Shown: positions 37,138 to 46,653, counted from the first letter of the stretch. The stretch: 64,000 nt of DNA from Bacteroides sp. (GCA_014801815.1 JAAVDM010000034.1:98591-162590), one strand, 5' to 3'. Numbers and translations are program-made. The notes: generated from the letters alone by a model not told the origin.

Positions 37138-37920
37138 ATGCATAACAATACAGGCAAACTGCGGCTTGAGCGTCCGCTGATAATCTTCGACCTCGAAACC
37201 ACAGGTACCAGCATAACTCATGACCGCATAGTGGAAATATCGGTCATTAAAGTGCATCCTGACGGATACAGAGAGACGCGTACGCGCCGTCTCAACCCGG
37301 AGATGCACATACCCGAAGCCAGTACAGCCGTGCATCATATCACGGACGAGATGGTGGCCGAAGAACCTACTTTCAGACAGGTAGCCAAGTCACTGCTCGA
37401 AATGTTTGAAGGCTGTGATATAGCCGGCTATAACAGTAACAAGTTTGATGTGCCTCTGCTTATGGAGGAATTCGGACGTGTCGGACTCAATTTCGAGATA
37501 GCCGGACGCCGTTTTATAGATGTGCAGAATATATTCCACAAGAAGGAACAGCGTACACTTATAGCGGCATACAAATTCTACTGTGGCCGTAATCTTGAGG
37601 ACGCCCATTCAGCCATGGCAGACACAGAAGCTACTTATGAAGTGCTTTTAGGTCAGCTGGAACGTTACGAAGACCTTGTGCCGGAAGTAGACTTCCTTGC
37701 TGAATTTTCGGCCTCGGGACGAAACGTTGACCTTGCCGGACGTATCGTGCTTGATGAAAACGATGTTGAGATTTTCAACTTCGGCAAGCATAAGGGACGC
37801 GCTGTCAAAGACGTGCTGAGACGTGAACCGTCGTTCTTCGACTGGATAATGCAGGGAGACTTCCCCAAGAATACCAAAGACGTACTGCGCGGTCTGCGCT
37901 ATAAATATCTCAAGAAATAA
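37138..37920 (+). CDS. DnaQ-like DEDDh 3'-5' exonuclease
   Basis: A 260-residue exonuclease. The DEDDh residues are in IFDLETTG (ExoI), YNSNKFDVPLLMEE (ExoII) and EDAHSAMADTEATYEVL (ExoIII). Residues after 205 form a small C-terminal domain, IFNFGKHKGRAVKDVLRREPSFFDWIMQGDFP, known from exonuclease X-like proteins. It may proofread for DNA polymerase III, as suggested by the adjacent clamp gene. The ATG at 37138 is chosen because the longer frame overlaps dnaN with Arg/Ser-rich sequence. Confidence 0.9.
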   Translation: MHNNTGKLRLERPLIIFDLETTGTSITHDRIVEISVIKVHPDGYRETRTRRLNPEMHIPEASTAVHHITDEMVAEEPTFRQVAKSLLEMFEGCDIAGYNSNKFDVPLLMEEFGRVGLNFEIAGRRFIDVQNIFHKKEQRTLIAAYKFYCGRNLEDAHSAMADTEATYEVLLGQLERYEDLVPEVDFLAEFSASGRNVDLAGRIVLDENDVEIFNFGKHKGRAVKDVLRREPSFFDWIMQGDFPKNTKDVLRGLRYKYLKK

Positions 37921-37927
37921 AAACGAT

Positions 37928-39151
37928 ATGGAGCAACACGGCAGTCCGGATATACTCAGAGGACGGCACATAGTGCTCGGTGTCACCGGAGGCATAGCCG
38001 CCTATAAGTCAGCCATATTGTTGCGGCTACTGATAAAGGCCGGCGCCGAGGTACAGGTAGTTATGACTCCGGCAGGCAAGCAGATGATAACACCGGCTAC
38101 GATGGCTTCGCTGTCGGGTAAACCCGTGGTGAGCGAATTTTTCGCAGCCAATACCGGAGAGTGGCATTCGCACGTAGATCTCGGTCTGTGGGCTGATGTC
38201 ATGATAGTGGCACCGGCTACAGCCTGCACAATAGGTAAAATGGCTTCCGGAGTGGCTGATAACATGTTGGTGACTACATATCTTTCGGCCAAAGAGCATG
38301 TCATGATAGCTCCCGCTATGGACCTTGATATGTGGGCTCACCCGTCGACACAACGTAATATAGCCACACTGCGTGCCGATGGAGTAGAGATAATAGAGCC
38401 GGGCAGTGGAGAACTGGCCAGTCATCTTGTGGGTAAAGGCCGTATGGCCGAGCCGGAGGAGATATTCGCACGTGTGGCGGCTTACCTCCGACGTAAACAG
38501 TCGATGCAAGGACGCCGTATACTGGTGACAGCCGGGCCTACGTTTGAAGATATAGATCCGGTGCGTTTCATCGGAAATTATTCGAGCGGTAAGATGGGTT
38601 TCGCCATAGCTGCCGAATGTGCCGCACGAGGTGCTGACGTGACACTTGTCAGTGGGCCGGTGTCACTGGCTATTCCTGCCGGAGTGAAGCGTATTGATGT
38701 GCGTTCGGCACGCGAGATGCTTGAAGCCTGCAAGACTGTGTGGCCACAAGCCGACACGGCTGTCATGGCCGCAGCGGTAGCCGATTATCGTCCGGCGTGT
38801 GCCTCAGACAGCAAGATAAAACGTGAACGACAGGGTGACATCGTTCTCGAACTGGTAAAAAATCCGGATATAGCCGCCACACTCGGTGCGACAAAGAGTG
38901 AAAACCAACTGCTTGTAGGATTTGCTCTTGAAACCGATAACGAGACAGCCAACGCACTTGAAAAAATGAGACGCAAGAATCTCGACATGATAGTGCTTAA
39001 CTCGTTGCGTGACCCTGAAGCCGGGTTTATGAAAGACACTAACAAGGTGTCGGTGATACGTGCCGACGGGACACGTACCGACTATGACGCCAAACTTAAG
39101 ACCGAGGTGGCAGCCGACATAGCTGACTGTCTGGAGTACCCGGTACATTAA
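37928..39151 (+). CDS. coaBC: Bifunctional phosphopantothenoylcysteine decarboxylase / phosphopantothenate-cysteine ligase
   Basis: A 407-residue two-domain enzyme of coenzyme A synthesis. The CoaC part (about 1-190) has GVTGGIAAYKS for FMN, the active-site His in WHSHVDLG, and APAMDLDMW in place of the usual PXMNXXMW. The CoaB part begins near residue 195 with ILVTAGPTFEDIDPVRFIGNYSSGKMG and contains KNPDI and KNLDMIVLN. CoaE for the last step of the same pathway lies at 45546. It starts 7 bp after the exonuclease stop. Confidence 0.95.
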   Translation: MEQHGSPDILRGRHIVLGVTGGIAAYKSAILLRLLIKAGAEVQVVMTPAGKQMITPATMASLSGKPVVSEFFAANTGEWHSHVDLGLWADVMIVAPATACTIGKMASGVADNMLVTTYLSAKEHVMIAPAMDLDMWAHPSTQRNIATLRADGVEIIEPGSGELASHLVGKGRMAEPEEIFARVAAYLRRKQSMQGRRILVTAGPTFEDIDPVRFIGNYSSGKMGFAIAAECAARGADVTLVSGPVSLAIPAGVKRIDVRSAREMLEACKTVWPQADTAVMAAAVADYRPACASDSKIKRERQGDIVLELVKNPDIAATLGATKSENQLLVGFALETDNETANALEKMRRKNLDMIVLNSLRDPEAGFMKDTNKVSVIRADGTRTDYDAKLKTEVAADIADCLEYPVH

Positions 39152-39162
39152 TACATAACAGG

Positions 39163-40098
39163 ATGACCGTAACCAAACACATAACCGCACGTGTGGCCCT
39201 GCTCCTGACCGGAGCAGGAGCCGCAATGTGCATTAGCCCTGATGCCTGCGCACAGGAGCTTAATTGTGTAGTTGAGGTCAATGCCCAGCAGGTTGAGAGC
39301 GGATACAAAAATACCTTCGAGACTCTCAAGACCTCGATGGCAGAGTATCTCAACGAAAACCAATGGACCAACACAACGTTCTCTCCCAACGAGCGCATAG
39401 ACTGCCGTATATTTCTGACGGTAGGAGAATATGACGGAGACCGTGTAAAAGGTGACCTTCAGGTGCAGCTTTCACGGCCGGTGTATAACAGTACATATAC
39501 CACCACACTATTCAACTTCCGCGATTCCAAGGTGGAGTTTGACTATAAGGACGGCGATCCGCTTACCTTTACGGAAAACTCCTTTGAGAACAACCTGACG
39601 GCATTGCTCAATTATTACGCATACTTGTTTCTGGCCATAGACTTCGATTCTTTTTCGCCTCTGGGGGGACAGCCTTATTTTGACAAGGCAGCCACAGTGG
39701 TACAAATGGCCCAAAGCAGTGGTGAGGTAGGGTGGCGTACTTTTGAGGATACCAAGAACCGAAGCGCCGTTCTCAGTGCCTACACCGATGCCAATATGGC
39801 ACCCATACGTCAGATGCTTTATGACTATCACCGTCGCGGACTTGATGAAATGGTTACAAGCCCGGATAAAGGACGAGCAAAGATAACAGAAAGTCTGAAA
39901 GCCATAGAAGAGGTATATGATGTGGCACCGATGTCGGTGGCACTGTCGATATTCCGTGATTCGAAGCTCGACGAACTGGTTAACATTTATTCCAAAGCTC
40001 CGCAGACGGAGCGCGATGAAGTGTACAAACTTCTGGAGCCGATATATCCTACAGACCGCGAAAGGCTCGCTAAAATCAAGAATCCCGAACAAAAATAA
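39163..40098 (+). CDS. DUF4835 exported protein
   Basis: A 311-residue protein of the DUF4835 family, which occurs between coaBC and recN in many Bacteroidetes. A signal peptide (ALLLTGAGAAMCISPDACA) ends near residue 30. The conserved start of the mature part is QELNCVVEVNAQQVESGYKNTFETLKTSMAEYLNENQWTNT. It has no catalytic motif. Periplasmic, function unknown; some relatives have been discussed in connection with type IX secretion, which I cannot confirm here. It is 11 bp after coaBC and 7 bp before recN. Confidence 0.88.
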   Translation: MTVTKHITARVALLLTGAGAAMCISPDACAQELNCVVEVNAQQVESGYKNTFETLKTSMAEYLNENQWTNTTFSPNERIDCRIFLTVGEYDGDRVKGDLQVQLSRPVYNSTYTTTLFNFRDSKVEFDYKDGDPLTFTENSFENNLTALLNYYAYLFLAIDFDSFSPLGGQPYFDKAATVVQMAQSSGEVGWRTFEDTKNRSAVLSAYTDANMAPIRQMLYDYHRRGLDEMVTSPDKGRAKITESLKAIEEVYDVAPMSVALSIFRDSKLDELVNIYSKAPQTERDEVYKLLEPIYPTDRERLAKIKNPEQK

Positions 40099-40105
40099 TG
40101 CTGCC

Positions 40106-41776
40106 ATGCTGCAACGCCTAATCATCAACAACTATGCTCTTATCGACAGGCTTGACCTTACGTTCGGCCGCGGACTGTCGATAATAACAGGCGAGACAGG
40201 TGCAGGCAAGTCGATAATGCTTGGTGCCTTGTCGCTGCTGTTGGGCGGCCGCGCCGACACCAAGGCTATAGCGGACAAGGAGAATAAGTCAATAATCGAA
40301 GCTGTCTTTACCGGTGTAGATGCTTCAGTGCGTCAGGTAATGGAACACAACAGTCTTGACTGGCTGGACGGAGAAGTGACGTTGCGGCGGGAGATTACTC
40401 CGGCAGGACGTTCACGAGCTTTTGTCAATGATACACCAGTGACACTTCAGGTACTGTCGGAGGTAGCCACGATGCTGGTTGACATACATTCGCAGCATAG
40501 TAATCAGATGCTTCTCCAGCCACTTCATCAGCAGCGTCTTGTAGACGCTTTCGGAGTGGAACCGGAGGTTATCGAGAGCTATCGTGCCACATTCAGAACA
40601 TACGCCGGTATGCGGAATCGGCTTAAAAATCTAAGAGAAGAGACAGCCCGTATGGCACAGGCACGTGAGTTGCTTGAATTTCAGCTTGAACAGCTTGATA
40701 AACTGAACCCTCGCCCCGGCGAACTGGCTAAAGTGGAGCGTGAGTTCGATATGCTCAGTGATGCCGACGAGATACGTGAACGTCTCGGTGCGGCGATAGG
40801 TTGGCTGAGCGGAAACGAAGGTTCAGTACTCAATGCTCTTACCGAAACACGCGCCGCGCTTGATTATGTTGACTTCGCCGTCTTCGGAGAAGAAGAGGAG
40901 GAGCAGCTTATGGAACGTCTGAAAGTACTGGCAATCGAGGCCAAAGATATATCCGAGACACTTGAACACCGTCTGAGTGGTGTTGAGGCTGACCCGATGC
41001 GTCTGGCTAAAGTCGGAGCACGTATGAACCAGCTTTATGAAGCCAATAAGCGTTTCAAGATAGTTGAAGAAGATGGACTCGTGAAACTACGTGAACGGTT
41101 GCGCACTCAGTTTAACAGTATAGTTAATGCTGACAGCAATATCGAACAGCTCGAAGCGGAAACCCGGCGTATGGGTCGTGTACTCAAGGAACACGCCGGA
41201 CGCCTAAGCGAGCAGCGTCGTATATCAGCCGAAGCTTTCGGTGCGCTTTTAGGTGAGATGGCTCGTCCTCTCGGCCTCAAGAATCTTGTATTTGAGGCAA
41301 AAGTGGAGCAGGGACGTCTGACAGCCGAGGGGCAGGACACGGTGACATTCTACTGTGCCTTTAATAAAAATCAGGAACTGCAGCCGATGTCGAAAGTAGC
41401 ATCGGGAGGTGAGATGGCGCGAATGATGCTGTGCATAAAATCCATTATGGCCTCACGTATGAATCTGCCGACTGTGATATTCGATGAGATAGACACCGGT
41501 GTGTCGGGCGACATAGCTGACCGTATGGGTACTATGATGGACGATATGGGTAAGGAGATGCAGGTACTTACAATCACGCATCTGCCACAGGTAGCCTCGA
41601 AAGGGGGGAATCATTACAAAGTGTACAAGGCCGATAACGAACTGAAGACAGTGACCTGTGTGCGCCATCTCAATCAACAGGAGCGGGTAGAGGAACTTGC
41701 GCGTATGCTGGCAGGTAAGGAGATAGACACTGCCGCTCTGCGTAATGCCAGATCGCTGTTGCGGCAGGGAAAGTGA
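40106..41776 (+). CDS. recN: DNA repair ATPase RecN
   Basis: A 556-residue SMC-like ATPase that acts on double-strand breaks. The Walker A box is GETGAGKS (residues 29-36), the signature is KVASGGEMARMMLCIKSI, and the Walker B is VIFDEIDTGVSG, with long coiled coils between. The ATG at 40106 fits the known start MLQRLIINNYALIDRLDL; a longer in-frame extension overlaps DUF4835 and looks non-coding. End of the dnaN-led operon. Confidence 0.96.
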   Translation: MLQRLIINNYALIDRLDLTFGRGLSIITGETGAGKSIMLGALSLLLGGRADTKAIADKENKSIIEAVFTGVDASVRQVMEHNSLDWLDGEVTLRREITPAGRSRAFVNDTPVTLQVLSEVATMLVDIHSQHSNQMLLQPLHQQRLVDAFGVEPEVIESYRATFRTYAGMRNRLKNLREETARMAQARELLEFQLEQLDKLNPRPGELAKVEREFDMLSDADEIRERLGAAIGWLSGNEGSVLNALTETRAALDYVDFAVFGEEEEEQLMERLKVLAIEAKDISETLEHRLSGVEADPMRLAKVGARMNQLYEANKRFKIVEEDGLVKLRERLRTQFNSIVNADSNIEQLEAETRRMGRVLKEHAGRLSEQRRISAEAFGALLGEMARPLGLKNLVFEAKVEQGRLTAEGQDTVTFYCAFNKNQELQPMSKVASGGEMARMMLCIKSIMASRMNLPTVIFDEIDTGVSGDIADRMGTMMDDMGKEMQVLTITHLPQVASKGGNHYKVYKADNELKTVTCVRHLNQQERVEELARMLAGKEIDTAALRNARSLLRQGK

Positions 41777-41833
41777 ACCGTACAGCTGTCATGGATATGA
41801 CAGGACTGACAAAACAGAAGAAACGCGATAGAA

Positions 41834-42592
41834 ATGGAAAAAACAGACTATATATTCGGACTGCGTGCCATAATCGAAGCCATAGAAGCCGGCCGCAGTA
41901 TTGACAAGGTATTGATACGTAAAGATCTTGCCGGAGGCGAGCTTGCACGTGAACTCAATGCCAAAATAAAAGAATACGGTGTTGTGGCTCAGCGTGTGCC
42001 TATAGAGAAGCTGAACCGTATCACCATGAAGAATCATCAGGGAGCAATAGCTCTGCTGAGTCCGGTGGAATATCAGCGGCTTGAAAATATAGTACCTTTG
42101 CTTTATGAGGAGGGGAAAACACCGTTACTGCTGCTGCTTGACGGAATAACCGACACACGCAACTTCGGTGCGATAGGGCGTACCGCCGACTGTGCAGGAG
42201 TAGACGCCATCGTGATACCCGAACGTAATAGTGCGACTGTGACCCCGGACGCATTGAAAGCATCGGCCGGCGGACTGTTTTATGTGCCTGTGTGCCGCGA
42301 ACGTGATATGGTTAAAGCCGTGCGTATGCTCAAAGAGAACGGTTATCATATAGTAGGAGCAACCGAAAAAGGAGCACGTCCCTATACGGAAGCCGACTAC
42401 AGAGTGCCTGTAGCCATAGTAATGGGGTCGGAAGATACCGGTATAAGTGATGATGTATTGCGTCTGTGTGACGAACTGGCAGCAATACCAGTTTTAGGTC
42501 AGATAAGCTCGCTTAATGTCTCTGTAGCCGCCGGTGTAATGCTTTATGAGGCGGTCAGACAGCGGTTGGAAGCAGGATTTACAAGGGAATAA
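41834..42592 (+). CDS. rlmB: 23S rRNA (guanosine-2'-O)-methyltransferase (RlmB/TrmH family)
   Basis: A 252-residue SPOUT methyltransferase. An N-terminal L30e-like substrate domain (about 1-80) precedes the knotted catalytic domain with DGITDTRNFGAIGRTADCAGVDAIVI, PVAIVMGSEDTGISDDVLRLCDE and PVLGQISSLNVSVAAGVMLYEAVRQR, the three SpoU motifs. RlmB methylates a guanosine of 23S rRNA. The gene lies 57 bp after recN and 160 bp before nusB. Confidence 0.93.
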   Translation: MEKTDYIFGLRAIIEAIEAGRSIDKVLIRKDLAGGELARELNAKIKEYGVVAQRVPIEKLNRITMKNHQGAIALLSPVEYQRLENIVPLLYEEGKTPLLLLLDGITDTRNFGAIGRTADCAGVDAIVIPERNSATVTPDALKASAGGLFYVPVCRERDMVKAVRMLKENGYHIVGATEKGARPYTEADYRVPVAIVMGSEDTGISDDVLRLCDELAAIPVLGQISSLNVSVAAGVMLYEAVRQRLEAGFTRE

Positions 42593-42611
42593 AGAAAAAA
42601 GGAGCTTAAAT

Positions 42612-42643
42612 TTTGCGTAATAGCGTCCGAAAGGTTAAATTTG
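42612..42643 (+). promoter_or_regulatory. Promoter of the nusB operon
   Basis: TTTG (42612-42615), exactly 20 bp, then TAAATTTG (42636-42643). This is one of the best consensus promoters in the window, with a leader of about 105 nt. Confidence 0.85.
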
Positions 42644-42654
42644 CACTCTCTAAA

Positions 42655-42685
42655 CCGGGCAATGCGCCTTCGGAGCAGTGTCCGG
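42655..42685 (+). promoter_or_regulatory. GC-rich hairpin in the nusB leader
   Basis: CCGGGCAATGC and GCAGTGTCCGG pair with two symmetrical mismatches around a 9-nt loop, starting about 5 nt after the likely transcription start. A second CCGG-bounded fold may extend to 42715. The role is unknown. Confidence 0.4.
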
Positions 42686-42755
42686 CCGGGACGGCGGTGC
42701 ATGCCGAGCGACCGGAAACAAAAGGAACAAGAAAACAAGAGAAGCATAAAGAGTT

Positions 42756-44159
42756 ATGATCAACCGAGTGCTGATAAGGATAAAAGTGGTGCAACTGCTC
42801 TATTCTTATCTACTTACTGAAAATCAGTTCATACTGGAGTCACAACCGTCAGCGCCTACCAAGGAAAAGAGATTTGCGTATGCTCTTTACCTTGATATGC
42901 TTGTGTTGATGGTCAGACTTGCCGAAAGGGTATCCGAGAGACGCGGAGTATTCTATCCGCTGCTGGAAACACGCTTTATAAAGAAATTGAACGCCGATGA
43001 CAAAATCAAGGCACTGTTAATAAAGTATGCCGACGGATCGTTCCCGATGAAAGATCTCGTCGGTCCGCTGGCTGACAAAATCAAAGACTCGGGTCTCTAT
43101 AAGAATTTCTATAAGGAGGGCGGAGCCGATAATCCTGCCAATGACAGTGTATGGCGTGAACTGTTCAATCTCATCATATATCCTTCTGAAGAAGTGATTG
43201 CCGCCAACGAAAAGCGTGAGCATTACACACTTCGCGGTGTGGAGCGTATGCGCGGTATAATGGACGAGACGTTCAAAAACTTCTTTGCATCGCAGGACAA
43301 CCTGCACGATGCTCTCGCCACGCTTGAGATGAGTCTTGACAAAGCCCGCGAGCTTTATATGCGTCTGTTGATGCTGCCTGTCGATCTGACCCGACTGCGT
43401 GCGAAACAGCTTGATGACAACCGCCGTAAGTATCTGCCTACCGATGAAGACCTGAATCCGAATATGCGGTTTGTCGATAATGAGCTTATAATGCGTATAG
43501 AGAGCGATGAGAAAATAAAGCAATATTTCGATAAGCATAAATTCTCATGGACAGTAGAAGAACCCCACATGCTTGAGCGCCTGCTTAAAGACATAATGGC
43601 TTCGGAAGTCTATGATGATTACATGCGTTTCCCCGCTACTGATCTTTACACCGACTGTGAGTTCTGGCGCAACATATATAAATATGTGCTCTATGAGAAT
43701 GAAACATTCCTTGAGACACTTGAAGACAAATCAGTGTTCTGGAATGATGATCTTGACGTCATAGGAACATTTGTACTCAAGACTTTCAAGCGCTTTGATG
43801 ATCCAAATGCCGAAGTAGCGCCGGTGCTTGACCAGTACAAAGATGATGAAGACGCACGGTTCGGTGCCGAGCTTTTCACAGCCGTGATGCGTAATAAAGA
43901 CACCTACCGCAGTCTGATACGTGATGCCGTGAAGCACACATCGTGGACTGACGACCGTCTGGCATTCATGGACGTTGTGATAATAATGACAGCTCTTGGC
44001 GAAATACTCAACTTCCCGAAGATACCGATCAGTGTCTCGGTCAACGAGTATGTGGAGATGGCCAAAGTGTATAGTACACACCGCAGTGATAAGTTTGTCA
44101 ACGGAGTTTTAGGTGCCATAATCGACCGGCTTCAGCATGAAGGACTGCTTGACAAATGA
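42756..44159 (+). CDS. nusB: Transcription antitermination factor NusB with duplicated domain
   Basis: A 467-residue NusB; Bacteroides NusB is about 308 residues as I recall and E. coli NusB 139. The start MINRVLIRIKVVQLLYSYLL and the C-terminal NusB core (LAFMDVVIIMTALGEILNFPKIPISVSVNEYVEMAKVYS) are clear. The excess is a block at about residues 38-177 that resembles residues 194-347: TRFIKKLNADDKIKALL matches NELIMRIESDEKIKQYF, and the stretches at 101-147 and 272-318 align with similar spacing. NusB works with NusE in rRNA antitermination and ribosome synthesis. It leads an operon with yajC, a YbbR protein, coaE and DUF5606. Confidence 0.9.
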   Translation: MINRVLIRIKVVQLLYSYLLTENQFILESQPSAPTKEKRFAYALYLDMLVLMVRLAERVSERRGVFYPLLETRFIKKLNADDKIKALLIKYADGSFPMKDLVGPLADKIKDSGLYKNFYKEGGADNPANDSVWRELFNLIIYPSEEVIAANEKREHYTLRGVERMRGIMDETFKNFFASQDNLHDALATLEMSLDKARELYMRLLMLPVDLTRLRAKQLDDNRRKYLPTDEDLNPNMRFVDNELIMRIESDEKIKQYFDKHKFSWTVEEPHMLERLLKDIMASEVYDDYMRFPATDLYTDCEFWRNIYKYVLYENETFLETLEDKSVFWNDDLDVIGTFVLKTFKRFDDPNAEVAPVLDQYKDDEDARFGAELFTAVMRNKDTYRSLIRDAVKHTSWTDDRLAFMDVVIIMTALGEILNFPKIPISVSVNEYVEMAKVYSTHRSDKFVNGVLGAIIDRLQHEGLLDK

Positions 44160-44229
44160 GCCGCCGGGACACGACCCGTTACAAACAGTGATAATAACAG
44201 ATAAACAATACCAATCATAACTGATAGAG

Positions 44230-44547
44230 ATGAATCAGCTCAACACCATTCTGCTCCAGGCACAGTCCGGGGGTGGCTTCAGCGGTATCATAATGATCGT
44301 GCTGATGATAGCCATATTCTACTTCTTCATGATACGTCCTCAGAATAAGAAGCAGAAAGAAATCAAGAAAGCACGCGAGGCACTCAGCAATGGAGACCGC
44401 GTAGTGACAGCCGGCGGAATACACGGAAAGATACGCGAGGTTAGCGATGCTTACTTCGTAATAGAGATAGCGCCTAACGTCAGCATTAAGGTTGACAAGA
44501 ATTCGGTTTATCCGGCAGTCACGCAGCAGCCTCAGGCCAAGCAGTGA
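44230..44547 (+). CDS. yajC: Sec translocon accessory subunit YajC
   Basis: A 105-residue inner-membrane protein with one membrane segment (GIIMIVLMIAIFYFFMIRPQ) and the YajC core KQKEIKKAREALSNGDRVVTAGGIHGKIREV. It associates with SecDF of the protein-export machinery. The length is normal. Standing 70 bp after nusB and 18 bp before the YbbR gene, it follows the usual Bacteroidales order. Confidence 0.94.
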   Translation: MNQLNTILLQAQSGGGFSGIIMIVLMIAIFYFFMIRPQNKKQKEIKKAREALSNGDRVVTAGGIHGKIREVSDAYFVIEIAPNVSIKVDKNSVYPAVTQQPQAKQ

Positions 44548-44565
44548 TTTTCTTGTAGTGCCGAC

Positions 44566-45549
44566 ATGGGCAAACGTATAGATAGGATAAGACACCGCTG
44601 GGAGAGTATGAAGGCTTCAGGAAGCCTTCATAACCTTGCGGTGTTTGTTGTTTTTGTAGCTGTGGCTACCATGTTCTGGCTGATTCTGGCATTGAACGAT
44701 GACTCACAAGACAGCTTCGACACACGTCTGGTAATATCCAATATACCGGATTCGGTAACATTCATCACAGACCCGCCGACACAGCTGCATGTCAGTGTAC
44801 GCGATCGGGGCACAAACCTGCTGCGTACTGGAGTAATGCGTCACCCGGTGGTGAATTTTAACTTTCGTGATTATGCCTCCGGAGGTGTGATGCGTATATC
44901 ACACTCTGACATTGTTGCTGCGCTGAAGGCTACGTTCGGTACGACAGCACAGATAGCATCGGTCTCAGTCGACTCACTGCGGTTGGCTTACACTACAGGT
45001 AAAGGTAAACGTGTGCCCGTAGTGGTGTCTGCGGATATTGTACCGGCTCCGGGCAATGTGCTGGCCGGACCTCCGTCTTCCGAACAGAAGTCAGTGCATG
45101 TCTATGCCGCCGACCGATCTGTACTTGACACACTGACACGTGTGTTTACCGATCGTATAGTACGCCGGGGAATTGAGGATCCTACAGATGTCACAGTTCC
45201 GTTGCATCAGGTGCAGGGTGTACGTATGGTACCCGATAAAGTGAAAGTACACATAGCTGTCGAACCACTTATAGCTAAGGAATCATTGGTGAGCGTTACG
45301 GCACAGCATGTACCTGCGGAAGAAAGTCTGTTGCTTTTCCCGTCGAAGGTGACGGTGCGTTACTTTGTGCCGATGAGTAAGTTCAGTGATTATGAGCCTG
45401 AATTTGAAGTAGTGGTAGACTATAACGATATTACACGTATACATTCAAACCGTCTGCCTGTTAAGCTTCAGCGCTCACCGAAAGGTGCTGTCAATGCTGA
45501 ACTGCGTCAGGATTCGGTGGAATACACCATAGTGAGAGGACATATATGA
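44566..45549 (+). CDS. YbbR-like (CdaR-type) repeat protein
   Basis: A 327-residue protein with one N-terminal membrane segment (LAVFVVFVAVATMFWLILAL, about 24-43) and then YbbR-like beta repeats facing the periplasm, for instance DPPTQLHVSVRDRGTNLL and PDKVKVHIAVEPLIAKESL. YbbR/CdaR proteins regulate diadenylate cyclase in Firmicutes; whether this is so in Bacteroidetes is unknown to me. The end overlaps the coaE start by ATGA (45546-45549). Confidence 0.82.
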   Translation: MGKRIDRIRHRWESMKASGSLHNLAVFVVFVAVATMFWLILALNDDSQDSFDTRLVISNIPDSVTFITDPPTQLHVSVRDRGTNLLRTGVMRHPVVNFNFRDYASGGVMRISHSDIVAALKATFGTTAQIASVSVDSLRLAYTTGKGKRVPVVVSADIVPAPGNVLAGPPSSEQKSVHVYAADRSVLDTLTRVFTDRIVRRGIEDPTDVTVPLHQVQGVRMVPDKVKVHIAVEPLIAKESLVSVTAQHVPAEESLLLFPSKVTVRYFVPMSKFSDYEPEFEVVVDYNDITRIHSNRLPVKLQRSPKGAVNAELRQDSVEYTIVRGHI

Positions 45550-46169
45550 CCGGATTAGGAACACGGCCTGCCTTGGCGGGCATAGCCGGAGGTATAGGTG
45601 CCGGTAAGAGTGTGGTGTCACGTATACTCAGACTTCGCGGTTACAAAGTGTATGATTGTGACACCGGCGCACGTGAGCTTATGGATGGCTCGGAGGAGGT
45701 AAAGACAGCTTTGAGACAGTGGTGTGGTGATGAGGTAATTGACACTTCGGGATGTATTGACCGTACCAGACTCGGAGAAGTATTCTTTACTGACGCTGCG
45801 TTGCGTTCACGTGTTAACGCCCTTGTTCATCGACTTGTGCGTGAGGACGTGGAGCGTTTTGTCATGGAATCGGACAGAGCCGTAGTATTTGTTGAAGCTG
45901 CTGTCATGACTACTTCCGGCTTGGCTGACCTCTGCGATATGGTGCTGTGGGTCACTGCACCCGAAGAGGTGAGAGTGGCACGGGCTATGAAGCGTGACGG
46001 TATGGATCGTGAGCGTGTTCTGGCCCGGATAGAGAGTCAGCGTCACGAACTGGAAGCACTGATGACGCACAGTCAGAAGATATTGGAAGTCATAAATGAT
46101 GACATAACGCCATTGCTGCCGCAGATAACACGTATCATCGGTTCGCTTGAAGCGCTGGCGGGTGTCTGA
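45546..46169 (+). CDS. coaE: Dephospho-CoA kinase
   Basis: A 207-residue P-loop kinase catalysing the last step of coenzyme A synthesis. Motifs are GGIGAGKSVVSRILRLRGYKVYDCD (P-loop and the substrate Asp), the lid Arg residues in VARAMKRDGMDRERVLARIESQ and VVFVEAAVM. The coupling with the YbbR gene through ATGA is common in Bacteroidales. Length is standard (about 200). Confidence 0.94.
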   Translation: MTGLGTRPALAGIAGGIGAGKSVVSRILRLRGYKVYDCDTGARELMDGSEEVKTALRQWCGDEVIDTSGCIDRTRLGEVFFTDAALRSRVNALVHRLVREDVERFVMESDRAVVFVEAAVMTTSGLADLCDMVLWVTAPEEVRVARAMKRDGMDRERVLARIESQRHELEALMTHSQKILEVINDDITPLLPQITRIIGSLEALAGV

Positions 46170-46210
46170 AATAAAAATTACACTAAGGAAAACCAAAATA
46201 TAACAAGACA

Positions 46211-46645
46211 ATGTTAAGACAGATAATCTCGATAACCGGTAAGCCCGGTCTTTACAAAATTCTTTCTCAGGGTAATCGTAACATAATAGTTGAGGACATC
46301 AGCACGAAGCGTCGTATGCCTGTACAGGCACGTGACCGTGTGGTGTCGCTCGGAGACATTGCGATGTATACTGAAGAGGAAGACCTGCCGCTGGCAAAGA
46401 TTCTTGATCGTGCCTACAAGTACTATGAGGGCGCTACGGTAGATGTAAAGTCCCTTATAGCTGACGGGCGTATACGTGATGAATTTGCACTTATTGTGCC
46501 CGATTTTGACCGTGATCGTGTGTATGATAATGACCTCAAGAAGTTCTTCACATGGTATAATCTTCTGACTGAAGCCGGCTATAAGGATTTCGAGACTTCT
46601 GAAGGCAAGACAAATGCTGCTGCCGAGCCTGCAGAAGGAGAGTAA
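46211..46645 (+). CDS. DUF5606 domain protein
   Basis: A 144-residue protein of the DUF5606 family, frequent downstream of coaE in Bacteroidetes. Conserved segments are ISITGKPGLYKILSQGNRNIIVEDI and VPDFDRDRVYDNDLKKFFTWYNLL. The N-terminal half looks like a small beta barrel, which suggests nucleic acid or protein binding, but the function is unknown. It ends with an acidic Ala/Glu tail. A perfect palindromic repeat follows 8 bp after the stop. Confidence 0.88.
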   Translation: MLRQIISITGKPGLYKILSQGNRNIIVEDISTKRRMPVQARDRVVSLGDIAMYTEEEDLPLAKILDRAYKYYEGATVDVKSLIADGRIRDEFALIVPDFDRDRVYDNDLKKFFTWYNLLTEAGYKDFETSEGKTNAAAEPAEGE

Positions 46646-46653
46646 GGAGATGT

